This document shows, piece after piece, positions 42,401 to 50,239 of a stretch of DNA of 56,095 nucleotides (position 1 is the stretch's first letter; every line of letters starts with the position of its first letter). The stretch comes from an uncultured Alistipes sp. (GTDB lineage Bacteria; Bacteroidota; Bacteroidia; Bacteroidales; Rikenellaceae): positions 1 to 56,095 of the forward strand of contig CALUMM010000012.1 of assembly GCA_944321755.1 (NCBI GenBank), given 5' to 3'. Under the pieces are notes generated by a model. That model did no database searches. It was not told the origin of the DNA and worked only from the letters and a program-made list of their open reading frames with translations. A program made the position numbers and the translations under genes.

Positions 42401-42509
42401 GGATGTGCACCAGGGCATAGACCCCGAAGGCGAAGAGGCAGCCGATGATCAGGAAGGTGATGCGGAAATTCCGCATGGCCCAGGCTATGATGTTGTTCGA
42501 GGCTTTCAT
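39459..42509 (-). CDS. RND-family efflux transporter, inner-membrane permease
   Basis: The protein has 1016 residues. TM1 (RNFRITFLIIGCLFAFGVYALVHIP in pieces) is followed by YPGATTEEVEEQLAKPLEQ, the usual RND porter segment. The proton-relay region in TM4 reads VLGMIVDNSIVVIDG, with Asp-Asn where AcrB has Asp-Asp; this variant is common in Bacteroidota RND pumps. The second half repeats the plan (GLTSVMGFITLLGMIVRNVI, TTATTAVGVVPMMLGG). It exports toxic compounds with proton influx in a tripartite pump with the adjacent adaptor and TolC. Start overlaps the adaptor stop (ATGA) and its stop overlaps the tolC start. Drug or bile-salt substrates are most likely; no metal-specific motif is evident. 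Confidence 0.93.
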   Translation of the reverse strand: MKASNNIIAWAMRNFRITFLIIGCLFAFGVYALVHIPKQEFPEYTIRQGVVVGVYPGATTEEVEEQLAKPLEQFLMTYKEVKRRKTTSTSQNGMCYVMVELNDNVNNKDEVWSKIKHGLVSFKAQLPAGVVALVANDDFGDTSALLITLESDTRSYRELKEYMDELSDRLRRIESVSNLRPYGVQQEQISVYIDRERLAAYGIGEKVVSSALAAQGLTPLGGAVGNAETETPIHLAPSLAGEHEVAEQIVWSDPDGHVLRVKDVARVVREYDDPDSYIQNNGHRCVLLSMEMQAGNNIVEYGEEVDEVLRTFVEEVLPADVSVERIADQAKVVGDSVHSFLRDLFVSMAIIIVVMMLLFPFRSALVAAITIPVSTFISVGVMYLFGIPLNTVTLAALIVVLGMIVDNSIVVIDGYLDYLGRGHSRWYAAVESAREFFPSLLLATVCICMIFYPLLFTMTGMFRDFLNFFPWTITINLMVSLLLAVLVIPFLEVLIIPAVQPRREGKVAFTDRVQNAYRRVLAWTFRHGWLTISMGVASVIIALAIVPLLKFRMVPFADRDQFAVEIYLRPDAPLERTAAVADSVYRALHDDERVKSVTSFVGCSSPRFQMSYAPQMAGKNYAQFIVNTASVGATEEILDEYADAWADRFPEAYVKFKQLDYQNVPSLEFRFYGDNLDSLHVVAERLMERMREMPGLVWVHSDYEDPRAIAEVALDPVTAPQLGVTRALTAANLALAAGDVAVGSIWEGDYKLPVVLKNDTRNGERSLSDIGDTYVSSLVPGVSVPLRQIATVEPRWSETKIIHRNGMRCITVSADLKRGVNAMRMTSRIQQVVDHELTIPAGVTTEVGGAREFDAETLPPIIYGLSISLVIIFFFILTNFRKFGISLVIMAAMSLCLFGAIIGLWIADFTIGLTSVMGFITLLGMIVRNVILMYQHAEDKRKVCHWSARLAAYDAGKRRMVPIFLTTATTAVGVVPMMLGGSTFWAPVGVTIFAGGIGSLILVVTILPVLYSKIYK

Positions 42510-43522
42510 TGCAGCGAGACTTTGGAACCCTGCCCAATTTTCTGCACACCGTCCGTGACGATCCGGTCCCCGGGGCGGAGGCCTTCGGCGATCACGACCT
42601 CGTTTCCGACGAAGCGGCCCGTGCGGACCACGGCGCGGAGGACCGAATCGCCCTCGACACGCCAGACGAAACGGCTACCGTCACCGGCCTGCTGCACGGC
42701 CCGGACCGGTACGGCAATCTCCTCGACAGCCCCGGCGGGTACGACCGTCACGTGGCAGACCATCCCGGGGAGGAGTTTCGCCCCGGGGTTGGGCAGCGAG
42801 GCCCGGACGTCATAGGTATGTGCGGCGGGATTGGCCACGGCCCCCTTCTCGATGGGCCCGGCCGTGAAGAGCGAATCACCCAGCGCCGGAACGCGCAGGG
42901 TCACCCGGCTGTCGGCGCTTATGGCAGCGATCTCCTGCTCGGGGACCGAGAAGCGCACCTTCACGGAGCCGATTTCCAGAAGGGTCACGACCGGCACGCC
43001 GGGCATGGCCGTTTCACCGACCGCCGCCCGTTTCGTTCCGACGACCCCGGAGAAGGGGGCGTAGAGTTTGCAGTTATCGAGGTTTTTCCGGGCGATTTCG
43101 AAAGCCGATTCGGCCTGCCGGAGGCGGGTTTGGGCCTCGACCCACTGGATTTCGGGCAGGCTGTTGGCATCGTGGAGCTGCTGCAGGCGTGCGCAGGCAT
43201 CGCGGGCCTGCCCGAGTGCAGCCTCGGCGGCCTCGAAGGTTTGGCGTGCCGACGTCGGGTCGAGTTCTGCGATCAGGTCGCCGCGACGGACCCTGCCACC
43301 CTCTTCGGCCGACATTCGGAGGATGGTCCCGGGAGTCGGGAAACTGAGGGCCGCAGCCTCCGTCTCCTCGATGACCCCGACATAGCGTCCGGCATCGATA
43401 TCGGCCCGCGGTTCGACGACAAGGGTTCCGACGCTCAAGGGTCCGGAAGGTGCGGAAGAGGTTCCGGAAGAGGCACAACCGCCGCCCAACAGGAGTGCGG
43501 CGGCAAAAAGCATACGTTTCAT
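42506..43522 (-). CDS. RND efflux periplasmic adaptor (membrane fusion lipoprotein)
   Basis: The protein has 338 residues from the ATG at 43520-43522 with lipobox LLGGGC (Cys16). A lipoyl/barrel-sandwich half (LSFPTPGTILRMSAEEGGRVRRGDLIAELD) is followed by an alpha-helical hairpin (ALGQARDACARLQQLHD...WVEAQTRLRQAESAFEIARKNLD), the second half lipoyl motif (YAPFSGVVGTKRAAVGE), a beta-barrel (VRFSVPEQEIAAI) and a membrane-proximal domain. This is the AcrA/MexA plan. It bridges the inner-membrane pump and the TolC channel. It is the first gene of the efflux operon and is divergent from the AraC regulator at 43687. Confidence 0.93.
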   Translation of the reverse strand: MKRMLFAAALLLGGGCASSGTSSAPSGPLSVGTLVVEPRADIDAGRYVGVIEETEAAALSFPTPGTILRMSAEEGGRVRRGDLIAELDPTSARQTFEAAEAALGQARDACARLQQLHDANSLPEIQWVEAQTRLRQAESAFEIARKNLDNCKLYAPFSGVVGTKRAAVGETAMPGVPVVTLLEIGSVKVRFSVPEQEIAAISADSRVTLRVPALGDSLFTAGPIEKGAVANPAAHTYDVRASLPNPGAKLLPGMVCHVTVVPAGAVEEIAVPVRAVQQAGDGSRFVWRVEGDSVLRAVVRTGRFVGNEVVIAEGLRPGDRIVTDGVQKIGQGSKVSLQ

Positions 43523-43658
43523 ATCGATTCGAATTTCCGTTTGTTTTCCGGTGCAAATATCCCCTTTTCGACGTCGGGGGGAAAGGCCGCCGCGTCGGAC
43601 GAATTCGCCAAAAGGTTCGATTTCGTACTTTTCGACAAAAAGGCAAAGATAAAACACC

Positions 43659-43666
43659 TATATTTG
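43659..43666 (+). promoter_or_regulatory. Promoter -7 element of the AraC gene at 43687
   Basis: TATATTTG fits TAnnTTTG and lies 20 bases before the ATG. The 164-base divergent region to the efflux operon (43523-43686) is the expected binding area of the regulator; a minus-strand GATATTTG (around 43543-43550) is a possible weaker counterpart for the operon. Confidence 0.6.
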
Positions 43667-43686
43667 CGGCGAAAACAGACTATAAA

Positions 43687-44601
43687 ATGGACGAAAAGGA
43701 GATTTTGAGCGTTTCGCTCGCATCATTGATGAAAATTCACCCGCCACAGCCGAATGATCTGTACTACGAGGGGTGCATTCTGGGACGCCGAGAGCTACTG
43801 AACGAAGATACGCCGCTGGAACTGTTTCGCTTTCCGACGCGCATCAATGCCTTTGGAGTCGTATTTTGTTCCAAAGGTTCGGTAACGACAATTGCGAATC
43901 TGAAGCACTTCGTCATCGGTCCCCGGTCGATGTTCGTCTGTCCCCCGGGAACGATCGTGCAGGTGGAATCGGAAAAGGATGCCGCCGTGCATTTCGTTTT
44001 GTGCGAAGAGGAGTTCATCCAGCGGATGAACATCGACCTGAAACATTTTTTGTACCTGTTCATGGCCGTTCGGGAGAATCCGTGCCTTTCGTTGGACGAG
44101 GAGGAGTGGGAAGAGGTCAACTATTCGCTCGAAGAGTTGTTCAAGGAGGGCCGCAGCCATCGCAAAGACCCGATCTCGATCGAAATCATGCGCCAACTGT
44201 TCCGTACCGCCTCCTACCGGTTTTGCCGAATCATCGACCGGCGCCTGGCGCATCAGGCGGAAAAGGCTGCGGTCCGGGATCGGAAAAACGACTATTTCAA
44301 CCGGTTTCTGGAGGAGTTGTCGAAGCACTACATGCAGGAGCGCTCGGTAGGGTTCTATGCCGAGCAACTGCACCTGACACCGAAATACCTGACCACGATT
44401 CTGCGCACGACGACCGGACGCACGGCGACGGAGTGGATCGATGAATACGTGGTCCTCGAAGCGAAAAACCTGCTGAAATACTCGACGATGAACATCCAGG
44501 AGATCGCCTACTACCTGAACTTTTCGAACCAGTCGTTTTTCGGGAAGTATTTCAAACAGCACACGGGCATCACACCCACGGCTTACCGTTCGAGCAAGTA
44601 G
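43687..44601 (+). CDS. AraC-family regulator divergent from the efflux operon
   Basis: The protein has 304 residues from the ATG at 43687. The open frame reaches upstream to 43450 but crosses the promoter and the adaptor gene. The N-terminal part looks like a cupin sensor (VVFCSKGSVTTIANL, GPRSMFVCPPGTIVQV). The C-terminal domain has two helix-turn-helix motifs: FYAEQLHLTPKYLTTILR and IQEIAYYLNFSNQSFFGKYF, ending GITPTAYR. Its codons are less G+C rich than those of its neighbours. Divergent position suggests it controls the RND-adaptor-TolC operon in response to an exported compound. The ligand is unknown. Confidence 0.92.
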   Translation: MDEKEILSVSLASLMKIHPPQPNDLYYEGCILGRRELLNEDTPLELFRFPTRINAFGVVFCSKGSVTTIANLKHFVIGPRSMFVCPPGTIVQVESEKDAAVHFVLCEEEFIQRMNIDLKHFLYLFMAVRENPCLSLDEEEWEEVNYSLEELFKEGRSHRKDPISIEIMRQLFRTASYRFCRIIDRRLAHQAEKAAVRDRKNDYFNRFLEELSKHYMQERSVGFYAEQLHLTPKYLTTILRTTTGRTATEWIDEYVVLEAKNLLKYSTMNIQEIAYYLNFSNQSFFGKYFKQHTGITPTAYRSSK

Positions 44602-44621
44602 CGGGAATGTCGATTTTTTCG

Positions 44622-44629
44622 TACCTTTA
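44622..44629 (+). promoter_or_regulatory. Candidate promoter -7 element of the C-S lyase gene
   Basis: TACCTTTA differs from TAnnTTTG at the last base and lies 14 bases before the ATG at 44643, just after the AraC stop. Confidence 0.5.
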
Positions 44630-44642
44630 CACAAAAGACCGA

Positions 44643-45818
44643 ATGATGAAACCCTACGATTTTGACGAACCCGTCCCGCGCCGGGGCACCGCCTCGCTGA
44701 AATGGGATGACGATCCGCGGGAGGATCTTCTTCCGATGTGGGTCGCCGACATGGATTTCCGCACGGCCCCGAGCGTTCTTGCGGCGCTCGACCGGCGCGT
44801 CGGGCATGGCATTTTCGGCTACGCCCTGCCCCCGCAAAGCTACTACGACTCTATCCGGGAGTGGTTTTCCCGGCGTCACGGCTGGGCTCCGGCCCGGGAA
44901 TGGATTCTCCCCACGACGGGTGTCATCCCGGCCCTTGCAGCCATTCTGCGGGCCCTCACCCGTCCGGGCGACCGGATTCTGCTGCAAACCCCGGTCTACA
45001 ACCACTTTTTCATTTCGGTGGAGAATGCCGGTTGCACGGCCGAAGAGAGTCCGCTGCAGTTGCACGACAACACCTACCGGATCGATTTCGACGACCTGGA
45101 ACGCCGGGTCTCCGATCCGCGCGTGAAGGTGCTGTTGCTCTGCAATCCGCACAATCCGGCGGGGCGGGTCTGGAGTGCCGGGGAGTTGCGGCGTCTCGGG
45201 GAGATCTGCCTGCGGCACGAGGTTTTCGTCGTGGCCGACGAGATCCACTGCGAGCTGGTGATGCCGGGTTTCCGCTACACGCCCTTCGCCTCGCTTTCCG
45301 ACGAATTCGCACAACGGAGCGTGACCTGCTGTTCTCCGAGCAAGGCCTTCAACCTTGCAGGGCTTCAGGTGGCCAACATTTTCGCTGGCGATCCGGGGAT
45401 CCGGTCGCGCATCGCCCGGGCGCTGGAGATTGCCGAGACGGGAATGATCAGCCCCTTTGCCATCGATGCCCTGACGGCCGCCTATACCGGAGGCGGCGAA
45501 TGGCTCGATGCCCTGAACGCCTATCTTTCGGAGAATGCCCGCTTCGTGCGGGAATATCTGGCACGGGAGCTTCCCACGTACCGGGTCCTGCCGCTGGAAG
45601 GGACCTATCTGATGTGGATCGACTGCCGCCATACGGGTCTTTCGTCGGATGAGTTGACGGCCCGGCTGCTCGACGAAGGGCATCTGCGGGTGAACAGCGG
45701 GTCGATCTACGGCAAGGCGGGCGAAGGGTTCCTGCGACTGAACATCGCCTGTCCGCGAAGCACGCTGGACGAGGGGCTCAGGCGGCTGTGCCGAACCCTC
45801 CGCCAATTCGGCCGATAA
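44643..45818 (+). CDS. PatB/MalY-family PLP-dependent C-S lyase (aminotransferase fold)
   Basis: The protein has 391 residues from the ATG at 44643; the next Met codon follows at once, and an earlier in-frame ATG at 44607 lies before the promoter. The opening LKWDDDP...LLPMWVADMDFRTAP is diagnostic for the MalY/PatB group. LLCNPHNPAGRVW, VVADEIHCELVM and the PLP lysine in SPSKAFNLAG are in the expected order, with LNIACPRSTL near the end. These enzymes cleave cystathionine or cysteine conjugates to pyruvate, ammonia and a thiol, and can release hydrogen sulphide. It is cytoplasmic. It is convergent with the Msr gene; the 158-base gap carries repeated GTCGTCCG(a/g)CAG words only. Confidence 0.92.
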   Translation: MMKPYDFDEPVPRRGTASLKWDDDPREDLLPMWVADMDFRTAPSVLAALDRRVGHGIFGYALPPQSYYDSIREWFSRRHGWAPAREWILPTTGVIPALAAILRALTRPGDRILLQTPVYNHFFISVENAGCTAEESPLQLHDNTYRIDFDDLERRVSDPRVKVLLLCNPHNPAGRVWSAGELRRLGEICLRHEVFVVADEIHCELVMPGFRYTPFASLSDEFAQRSVTCCSPSKAFNLAGLQVANIFAGDPGIRSRIARALEIAETGMISPFAIDALTAAYTGGGEWLDALNAYLSENARFVREYLARELPTYRVLPLEGTYLMWIDCRHTGLSSDELTARLLDEGHLRVNSGSIYGKAGEGFLRLNIACPRSTLDEGLRRLCRTLRQFGR

Positions 45819-45976
45819 TCCTTCCGCCCGGCGGTACACCCACCGACAACACCCCTCTTCCCGGGAGTTCTCCCGAGGGAGTATTCCGGGGGTATGCCAA
45901 TCCGGGGAGAACCGCTTTTCCGCCCGCCTGACAGTGTCGTCCGACAGGCTGCCCGACAGGGTCGTCCGGCAGCGGT

Positions 45977-46987
45977 TCAGAACCGCCGGGTGTAGACATG
46001 ACAATAGGGCAACGTTCCCTTTCGTTCGTAATAGTTCTGGTGGTAGTCCTCCGCGGGCCAGAAGGTCGAAGCCGGGGTCACACGGGTGACGACCCGATAA
46101 CCTTTGGACTGAAGTTCGGCGATGAGTTTCTCGGCGACGCGGCGCTGCTCGGGGGAGTTGTAAAAGATTTCGGAACGGTACTGATCTCCGATATCGGGTC
46201 CCTGACGGTTGAGTTGCGTAGGATCGTGAATTTCGAAAAACAGACGCGCCAACTCCTCATAGGATACCTGCTGCGGATCGAAGGTCACACGCACGGCCTC
46301 GGCATGACCGGTACGGTGGGAGCAAACCTGCTCATAGGTAGGGTTTTCGGTTTTCCCGCCGATATACCCGGACACGACGTCGCGCACTCCGGGGAGTTTC
46401 GAGAGCATGTACTCCACACCCCAAAAACAACCTCCGGCAAAGATAGCCGTATCGGTTTCGATTCGTTTTTCGCCCTTTTCGTCCTTTTCACCCTTTTCGC
46501 CCTTTTCGCCCTTTTCGCCCTTTTCACCCTTTTCGTTCCGGGGCTCCGGGGTTTCGGGAGCGGTCCCGGCGGGGATGAAATCCAGCGAAAGGGAGTTGAC
46601 GCAATGGCGGATATTTTTAGGGGTCAGCCGTTCACCGATGAATACGTGCCCGAGATGTCCGCCGCAGCGGGCACAGGTGATTTCGGTGCGGTATCCATCG
46701 GCATCGAGGGAGCGTTTCACGGCCCCGGGGATTTCGTCGTCGAAGCTGGGCCATCCGCACCCGGAATCGAACTTGTCGGAGGATCGGTAAAGCGGGGCTC
46801 CGCATTGTCGGCACACATAGGTTCCGAGGGCCTTATGGTTGTAGAACCGGCCCGAGAAGGGAGCTTCGGTACCCTTATCGAGGATCACACGTTTTTCTTC
46901 GTCATTCAATGGTTTCATGGTCCGATTCTGGGGGTTTGCCGCGGTTGCGAGCGCGACAAGCGCCATTACACACACTAAAATTTTCAT
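45977..46987 (-). CDS. msrBA: Exported bifunctional methionine sulfoxide reductase MsrB-MsrA with a GEK-repeat linker
   Basis: The protein has 336 residues from the ATG at 46985-46987; a start three codons earlier is possible. A signal peptide ([17 protein letters not shown]) suggests the periplasm. MsrB covers about 26-140: zinc pairs C59-C62 and C105-C108, catalytic Cys129 in RHCVNS. MsrA covers about 178-336, with catalytic Cys187 in GGCFWG. The two are joined by a linker at about 152-174 made of Glu-Lys-Gly repeats encoded by a 9-bp tandem repeat. MsrA reduces the S form and MsrB the R form of methionine sulfoxide, so one protein repairs both. The order B then A is less common than A then B. 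Confidence 0.95.
   Translation of the reverse strand: MKILVCVMALVALATAANPQNRTMKPLNDEEKRVILDKGTEAPFSGRFYNHKALGTYVCRQCGAPLYRSSDKFDSGCGWPSFDDEIPGAVKRSLDADGYRTEITCARCGGHLGHVFIGERLTPKNIRHCVNSLSLDFIPAGTAPETPEPRNEKGEKGEKGEKGEKGEKDEKGEKRIETDTAIFAGGCFWGVEYMLSKLPGVRDVVSGYIGGKTENPTYEQVCSHRTGHAEAVRVTFDPQQVSYEELARLFFEIHDPTQLNRQGPDIGDQYRSEIFYNSPEQRRVAEKLIAELQSKGYRVVTRVTPASTFWPAEDYHQNYYERKGTLPYCHVYTRRF
46467..46538. repeat. 9-bp tandem repeat (about 8 units) encoding the MsrB-MsrA linker
   Basis: Units TTTTCGCCC with single-base variants run from 46467 to 46538. The 9-base period keeps the reading frame, so copy-number change would lengthen or shorten the charged linker without breaking the gene. Confidence 0.92.
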
Positions 46988-46996
46988 ACTGCACAT

Positions 46997-47498
46997 CTTA
47001 CAAAAGGGACGCTATTCATGTAGATATAACGATTTTCGAGGCATCGCAGTATGCGGATTCATCCAACGCCCCTGCAAAGGTTCCGCCGTCCCTTTAAAAA
47101 AGGGGGTTCGTGGGCGAAGGAACGGTGCATGGTTTTCGATTCAGTTCCTCGATTCGACGGTCGTATGCGGAATATCTGAGAGAAAAAGAGGGTTCCGCAC
47201 TTCGCTTGCAGCGGAATATGAATCGGGCAAAGGCCGAGCGCCCGAAGCGGGAGGCTGGAAAGGCTTGATCTTCCTGCACCCGCTCAGCTCAGGCTTTGTT
47301 CGATTCCCCGCGAAAGCGACTTGCGGATGGTTTTGGTGGCACCTTTTGACATCAAAAGGTGCCCGCCCGGCTAAGAGCCGGGTTCTATGGGCTACTGAAC
47401 CTTACGAGGTTTCCAAACCGTGAATCCGCATACGACCGCCGGAAGCGCAGACCCGGATCGGAAACCCTTCAAAGGTTCCTTCGCCCACAAAAACCCTC
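46997..47498. repeat. Gene-free element with nested inverted repeats
   Basis: GTATGCGGATTCA at 47049-47061 has an inverted copy at 47421-47433. CGGTCGTATGCGGA at 47158-47171 has an inverted copy at 47425-47438. GTGGGCGAAGGAAC at 47110-47123 has an inverted copy at 47475-47488. CAAAGGTTCC occurs directly at 47075-47084 and 47470-47479. Inside lie a perfect 12-bp-stem hairpin (47338-47363) and a 7-bp one (47366-47382). A 168-codon open frame over it (46917-47423) lacks protein-like composition. No transposase is present. This could be a miniature mobile element, a decayed insertion or a structured RNA. Confidence 0.7.
47338..47363. repeat. Perfect 26-bp hairpin (12-bp stems, 2-base loop)
   Basis: GGCACCTTTTGA and TCAAAAGGTGCC flank CA. 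With so small a loop it is more likely to act as a cruciform or protein site in DNA than as an ordinary RNA terminator. A second hairpin, CCCGGCT-aag-AGCCGGG, follows 2 bases later (47366-47382). Confidence 0.85.
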
Positions 47499-48743
47499 CT
47501 AAAAAACCGGTCTCTCAGCGCGCAGGAAGATCTGCCGGATAAGGGGTGTCTGGTAGGCGTAGGAGAAGAACTCGACGGAAGGCATGGGCTTCGTGATGAA
47601 GAAGTTGGCGACCTTCCCGGGGGTGATGCTCCCGAAATCGGCACTCAACCCCATGGCTGCAGCACCGTTGAGCGTAGCGGCATGAAGGGCCTCCGCGGGG
47701 GTCATTTTCATGCGGATGGAGGCCAGCGAGACGACCATGCGCATGTTTCCCGAGGGTGACGAACCGGGGTTGTAGTCCGAAGCCAGCGCCACGGGCAGCC
47801 CCGCGCGGATCATCGCCCGGGCCGGGGGATAGCTCATCCCGAGGAAGAAGGCGGCTCCGGGCAGCAGCGTGGGCATCGTCTCCGAGCCGCGCAGGGCCTC
47901 GATCTGGGGCTCTCCGGCGCGTTCGAGGTGGTCGACCGAGAGGGCCCCGCAGGCGACGCCGACCTCCACGCCGCCCGAAGTGGCCAGTTCATCGGCGTGA
48001 ATCTTGGCCCGCAGGCCATATTGCCGCCCCACGTCGAGGATGCGGCGCGTCTCCCCGACCGTAAAGAAGCCCTCGTCGCAGAAGACGTCGACGAAATCGG
48101 CCAACCCTTCGCGGGCCACGGCGGGAATCATCTCGCGGCAGACCAGATCGACATATTCCGCCTGCCGTCCGCGATAGGCCCGTGCAACGGCATGGGCGCC
48201 GAGGAAGGTGGCCCGCACCTCCAGCGGCGCAGTCTCGCGAATACGGCGGATCACGCGCAGCATCTTCAGCTCGTCTTCGGTCGAGAGGCCGTAACCGCTT
48301 TTGATCTCGACACAGCCGGTTCCCATCGCCGCGATCTCCCGGACGCGCTCCATGGCCTGGCGGTAGAGTTCCTCCTCGGAGGTTTCGTGCAGCCGGTCGG
48401 CGGAGTTCAGAATCCCGCCGCCACGACGGGCAATCTCCTCGTAGGAGAGGCCGTGAATCTTGTCCAGAAACTCCTGCTCGCGGCTTCCGGCGTAGACCAG
48501 ATGGGTGTGCGAATCGCAGAACGACGGGAAGAGCATTCCGCCTTCGGCGTCGACCACCTCGTCGGCCGTCACACCGTCGAGCGACGCCATACGTCCGAAT
48601 GCGGCGATCCGCGGGCCGTCGGCGAGCAGCCAGGCGTCATCGAGTGTCTCCAGACGGTCCATCTCCGCACCGCAGACGCGCAGCCGCCCTTCGGGCTGAA
48701 TGCCGACGATGCGGCCGATGTTTTTAACCAGCAGCCGTTTCAT
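47499..48743 (-). CDS. hutI: Imidazolonepropionase
   Basis: The protein has 414 residues. It belongs to the amidohydrolase superfamily with the first metal motif DSHTHLVYAG, later CVEIKSGYGLS, AKIHADELATSGG (metal His) and LASDYNPGSSPS (catalytic Asp). It opens imidazolone propionate to formiminoglutamate, the third step of histidine breakdown, in the cytoplasm. Its ATG overlaps the hutH stop as ATGA, and it is the last gene of the operon ftcD-hutU-hutH-hutI. The stop at 47499-47501 is immediately followed by the inverted-repeat element, and no standard terminator is visible before it. Confidence 0.96.
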   Translation of the reverse strand: MKRLLVKNIGRIVGIQPEGRLRVCGAEMDRLETLDDAWLLADGPRIAAFGRMASLDGVTADEVVDAEGGMLFPSFCDSHTHLVYAGSREQEFLDKIHGLSYEEIARRGGGILNSADRLHETSEEELYRQAMERVREIAAMGTGCVEIKSGYGLSTEDELKMLRVIRRIRETAPLEVRATFLGAHAVARAYRGRQAEYVDLVCREMIPAVAREGLADFVDVFCDEGFFTVGETRRILDVGRQYGLRAKIHADELATSGGVEVGVACGALSVDHLERAGEPQIEALRGSETMPTLLPGAAFFLGMSYPPARAMIRAGLPVALASDYNPGSSPSGNMRMVVSLASIRMKMTPAEALHAATLNGAAAMGLSADFGSITPGKVANFFITKPMPSVEFFSYAYQTPLIRQIFLRAERPVF

Positions 48744-50224
48744 CGTTGTTCACGCAGGAATTCGACCGATGCGGCGATGTGGGGATACATCACCTGGTCG
48801 TTGTCGATAAAGGGGACCCGTTTGCGGTACTCGGCGACCAGACGCTCCAGAGCGGGCGACGTGCGGGCCGGGCGGCGGAATTCGAGGGCCTGTGCGGCGT
48901 TGAAGAGTTCGATGGCCAGGACGCGCTCCGTGTTGCCGACCACGCGCCAGAGCTTCGTGGCGGCATTGGAGCCCATGCTGACATGATCCTCCTGCCCCTG
49001 CGACGAGGGGATCGAGTCGACCGACGCGGGCATACACAACCCCTTGGTCTGGCTGACGATCGACGCCGCGGTGTACTGCGGGATCATGAAACCGCTGTTC
49101 AGCCCCGGATTGGCGACGAGGAATTTCGGCAACTCGCGGGCCCCGGAGATCAGCTGATAGGTCCGCCGTTCGGAGATGTTGCCCAGCTCAGCCAGCGCAA
49201 TGGCCAGGAAATCCATCGCCAGGGCAATGGGCTGGCCGTGGAAGTTCCCGGCCGAGACGACCATATCCTCCTCGGGGAAGACCGTGGGGTTGTCCGTCGG
49301 GGAGTTGATTTCGGTTTCGAGCACCCCGGCCACGTAGTCGATCGTATCCTTCGAAGCGCCGTGCACCTGCGGGATGCAGCGGAACGAATAGGGATCCTGC
49401 ACATGCTTCTTCGGACGGGCGATCAGTTCGCTGCCTTCGAGCAGTGTGCGGATCTCCCGTGCGGTCTCGCGCTGCCCCTTGTGGGGACGGACGCGGTGTA
49501 CTTCGTCGCAGAAGGGCTCGATGCGTCCGTCGAAGGCGTCGAGCGAGAGGGCGCCGATGCGGTCGGCCCACCCGCTCAGGCGCAGTGCGGCGATCACCGA
49601 CCAGACGCCGTAGGCGCTCATGAACTGCGTGCCGTTGAGCAGTGCCAGTCCGGCTTTCGACTGCAGCTCGATGGGCTGCCAGCCCAATTCGTCAAGGACC
49701 TCGCCCGCGGGACGAACCTCACCCTTGTATTCGACCTCGCCGAGCCCCAGCAGCGGCAGACTCAGGTGGGCCAGCGGAGCCAGGTCGCCCGAAGCGCCGA
49801 GCGAACCCTGCTGGTAGACGACGGGCAGGATGCCGCGGTTGAAGAACTCCACGAGGCGTTCGACCGTTGCCAGCTGCACGCCCGAATGTCCGTAAGCGAG
49901 CGACTGGATCTTGAAGAGGAGGATCAGCCTCACGATCTCCGAGGGGACGCGCTCACCGGTTCCGCAGGCGTGGGACATGACCAGATTGCGCTGCAGCTGC
50001 GCGAGGTCCCCGCGTCCGATCGAGATATCGCACAGCGACCCGAAACCGGTCGTGATGCCGTAAATCGGACGGTCGGGGTTCTCCATCTTGCGGTCGAGGT
50101 ATTCGCGGCAGCGGACGATGCGCCGTTTGGCGTCGTCGCTCAGGGCGATCGGCAGGTGGCGTTCGAGGATTTCGCGGACGCGGCCAATGGTCAGCCGCTC
50201 GGCGGATATAAGGTGATGTTCCAT
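48740..50224 (-). CDS. hutH: Histidine ammonia-lyase
   Basis: The protein has 494 residues. The signature GSLGASGDLAPLAHLSLP holds Ala144-Ser145-Gly146, which cyclise into the MIO electrophile. YGITTGFGSL supplies the catalytic Tyr, and QDPYSFRCIPQVHGASKD plus QEDHVSMGS complete the active site. It removes ammonia from histidine to give urocanate, the first committed step. It is cytoplasmic. It follows hutU by 15 bases and overlaps hutI by 4 bases. Length is slightly below the 500-510 residues of proteobacterial HutH, and no residue appears to be missing. Confidence 0.97.
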   Translation of the reverse strand: MEHHLISAERLTIGRVREILERHLPIALSDDAKRRIVRCREYLDRKMENPDRPIYGITTGFGSLCDISIGRGDLAQLQRNLVMSHACGTGERVPSEIVRLILLFKIQSLAYGHSGVQLATVERLVEFFNRGILPVVYQQGSLGASGDLAPLAHLSLPLLGLGEVEYKGEVRPAGEVLDELGWQPIELQSKAGLALLNGTQFMSAYGVWSVIAALRLSGWADRIGALSLDAFDGRIEPFCDEVHRVRPHKGQRETAREIRTLLEGSELIARPKKHVQDPYSFRCIPQVHGASKDTIDYVAGVLETEINSPTDNPTVFPEEDMVVSAGNFHGQPIALAMDFLAIALAELGNISERRTYQLISGARELPKFLVANPGLNSGFMIPQYTAASIVSQTKGLCMPASVDSIPSSQGQEDHVSMGSNAATKLWRVVGNTERVLAIELFNAAQALEFRRPARTSPALERLVAEYRKRVPFIDNDQVMYPHIAASVEFLREQR

Positions 50225-50239
50225 ATCAAATGATCGTTG

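Noticed and set aside
39459..42509. Considered as a heavy-metal (CzcA-type) RND pump because of the neighbouring metal genes
   Set aside because: No CzcA-type metal motif is visible, and the operon is separated from the metal genes by its own terminator; a general efflux pump fits better.
39675..42815. A long plus-strand open frame opposite the RND pump
   Set aside because: The composition is His/Asp/Gly-rich mirror sequence; the minus-strand RND protein explains the region completely.
46917..47423. A possible 168-residue protein in the gap between msrBA and hutI
   Set aside because: It begins inside msrBA antisense and spans hairpins and inverted repeats; composition and lack of a start signal argue against a gene.
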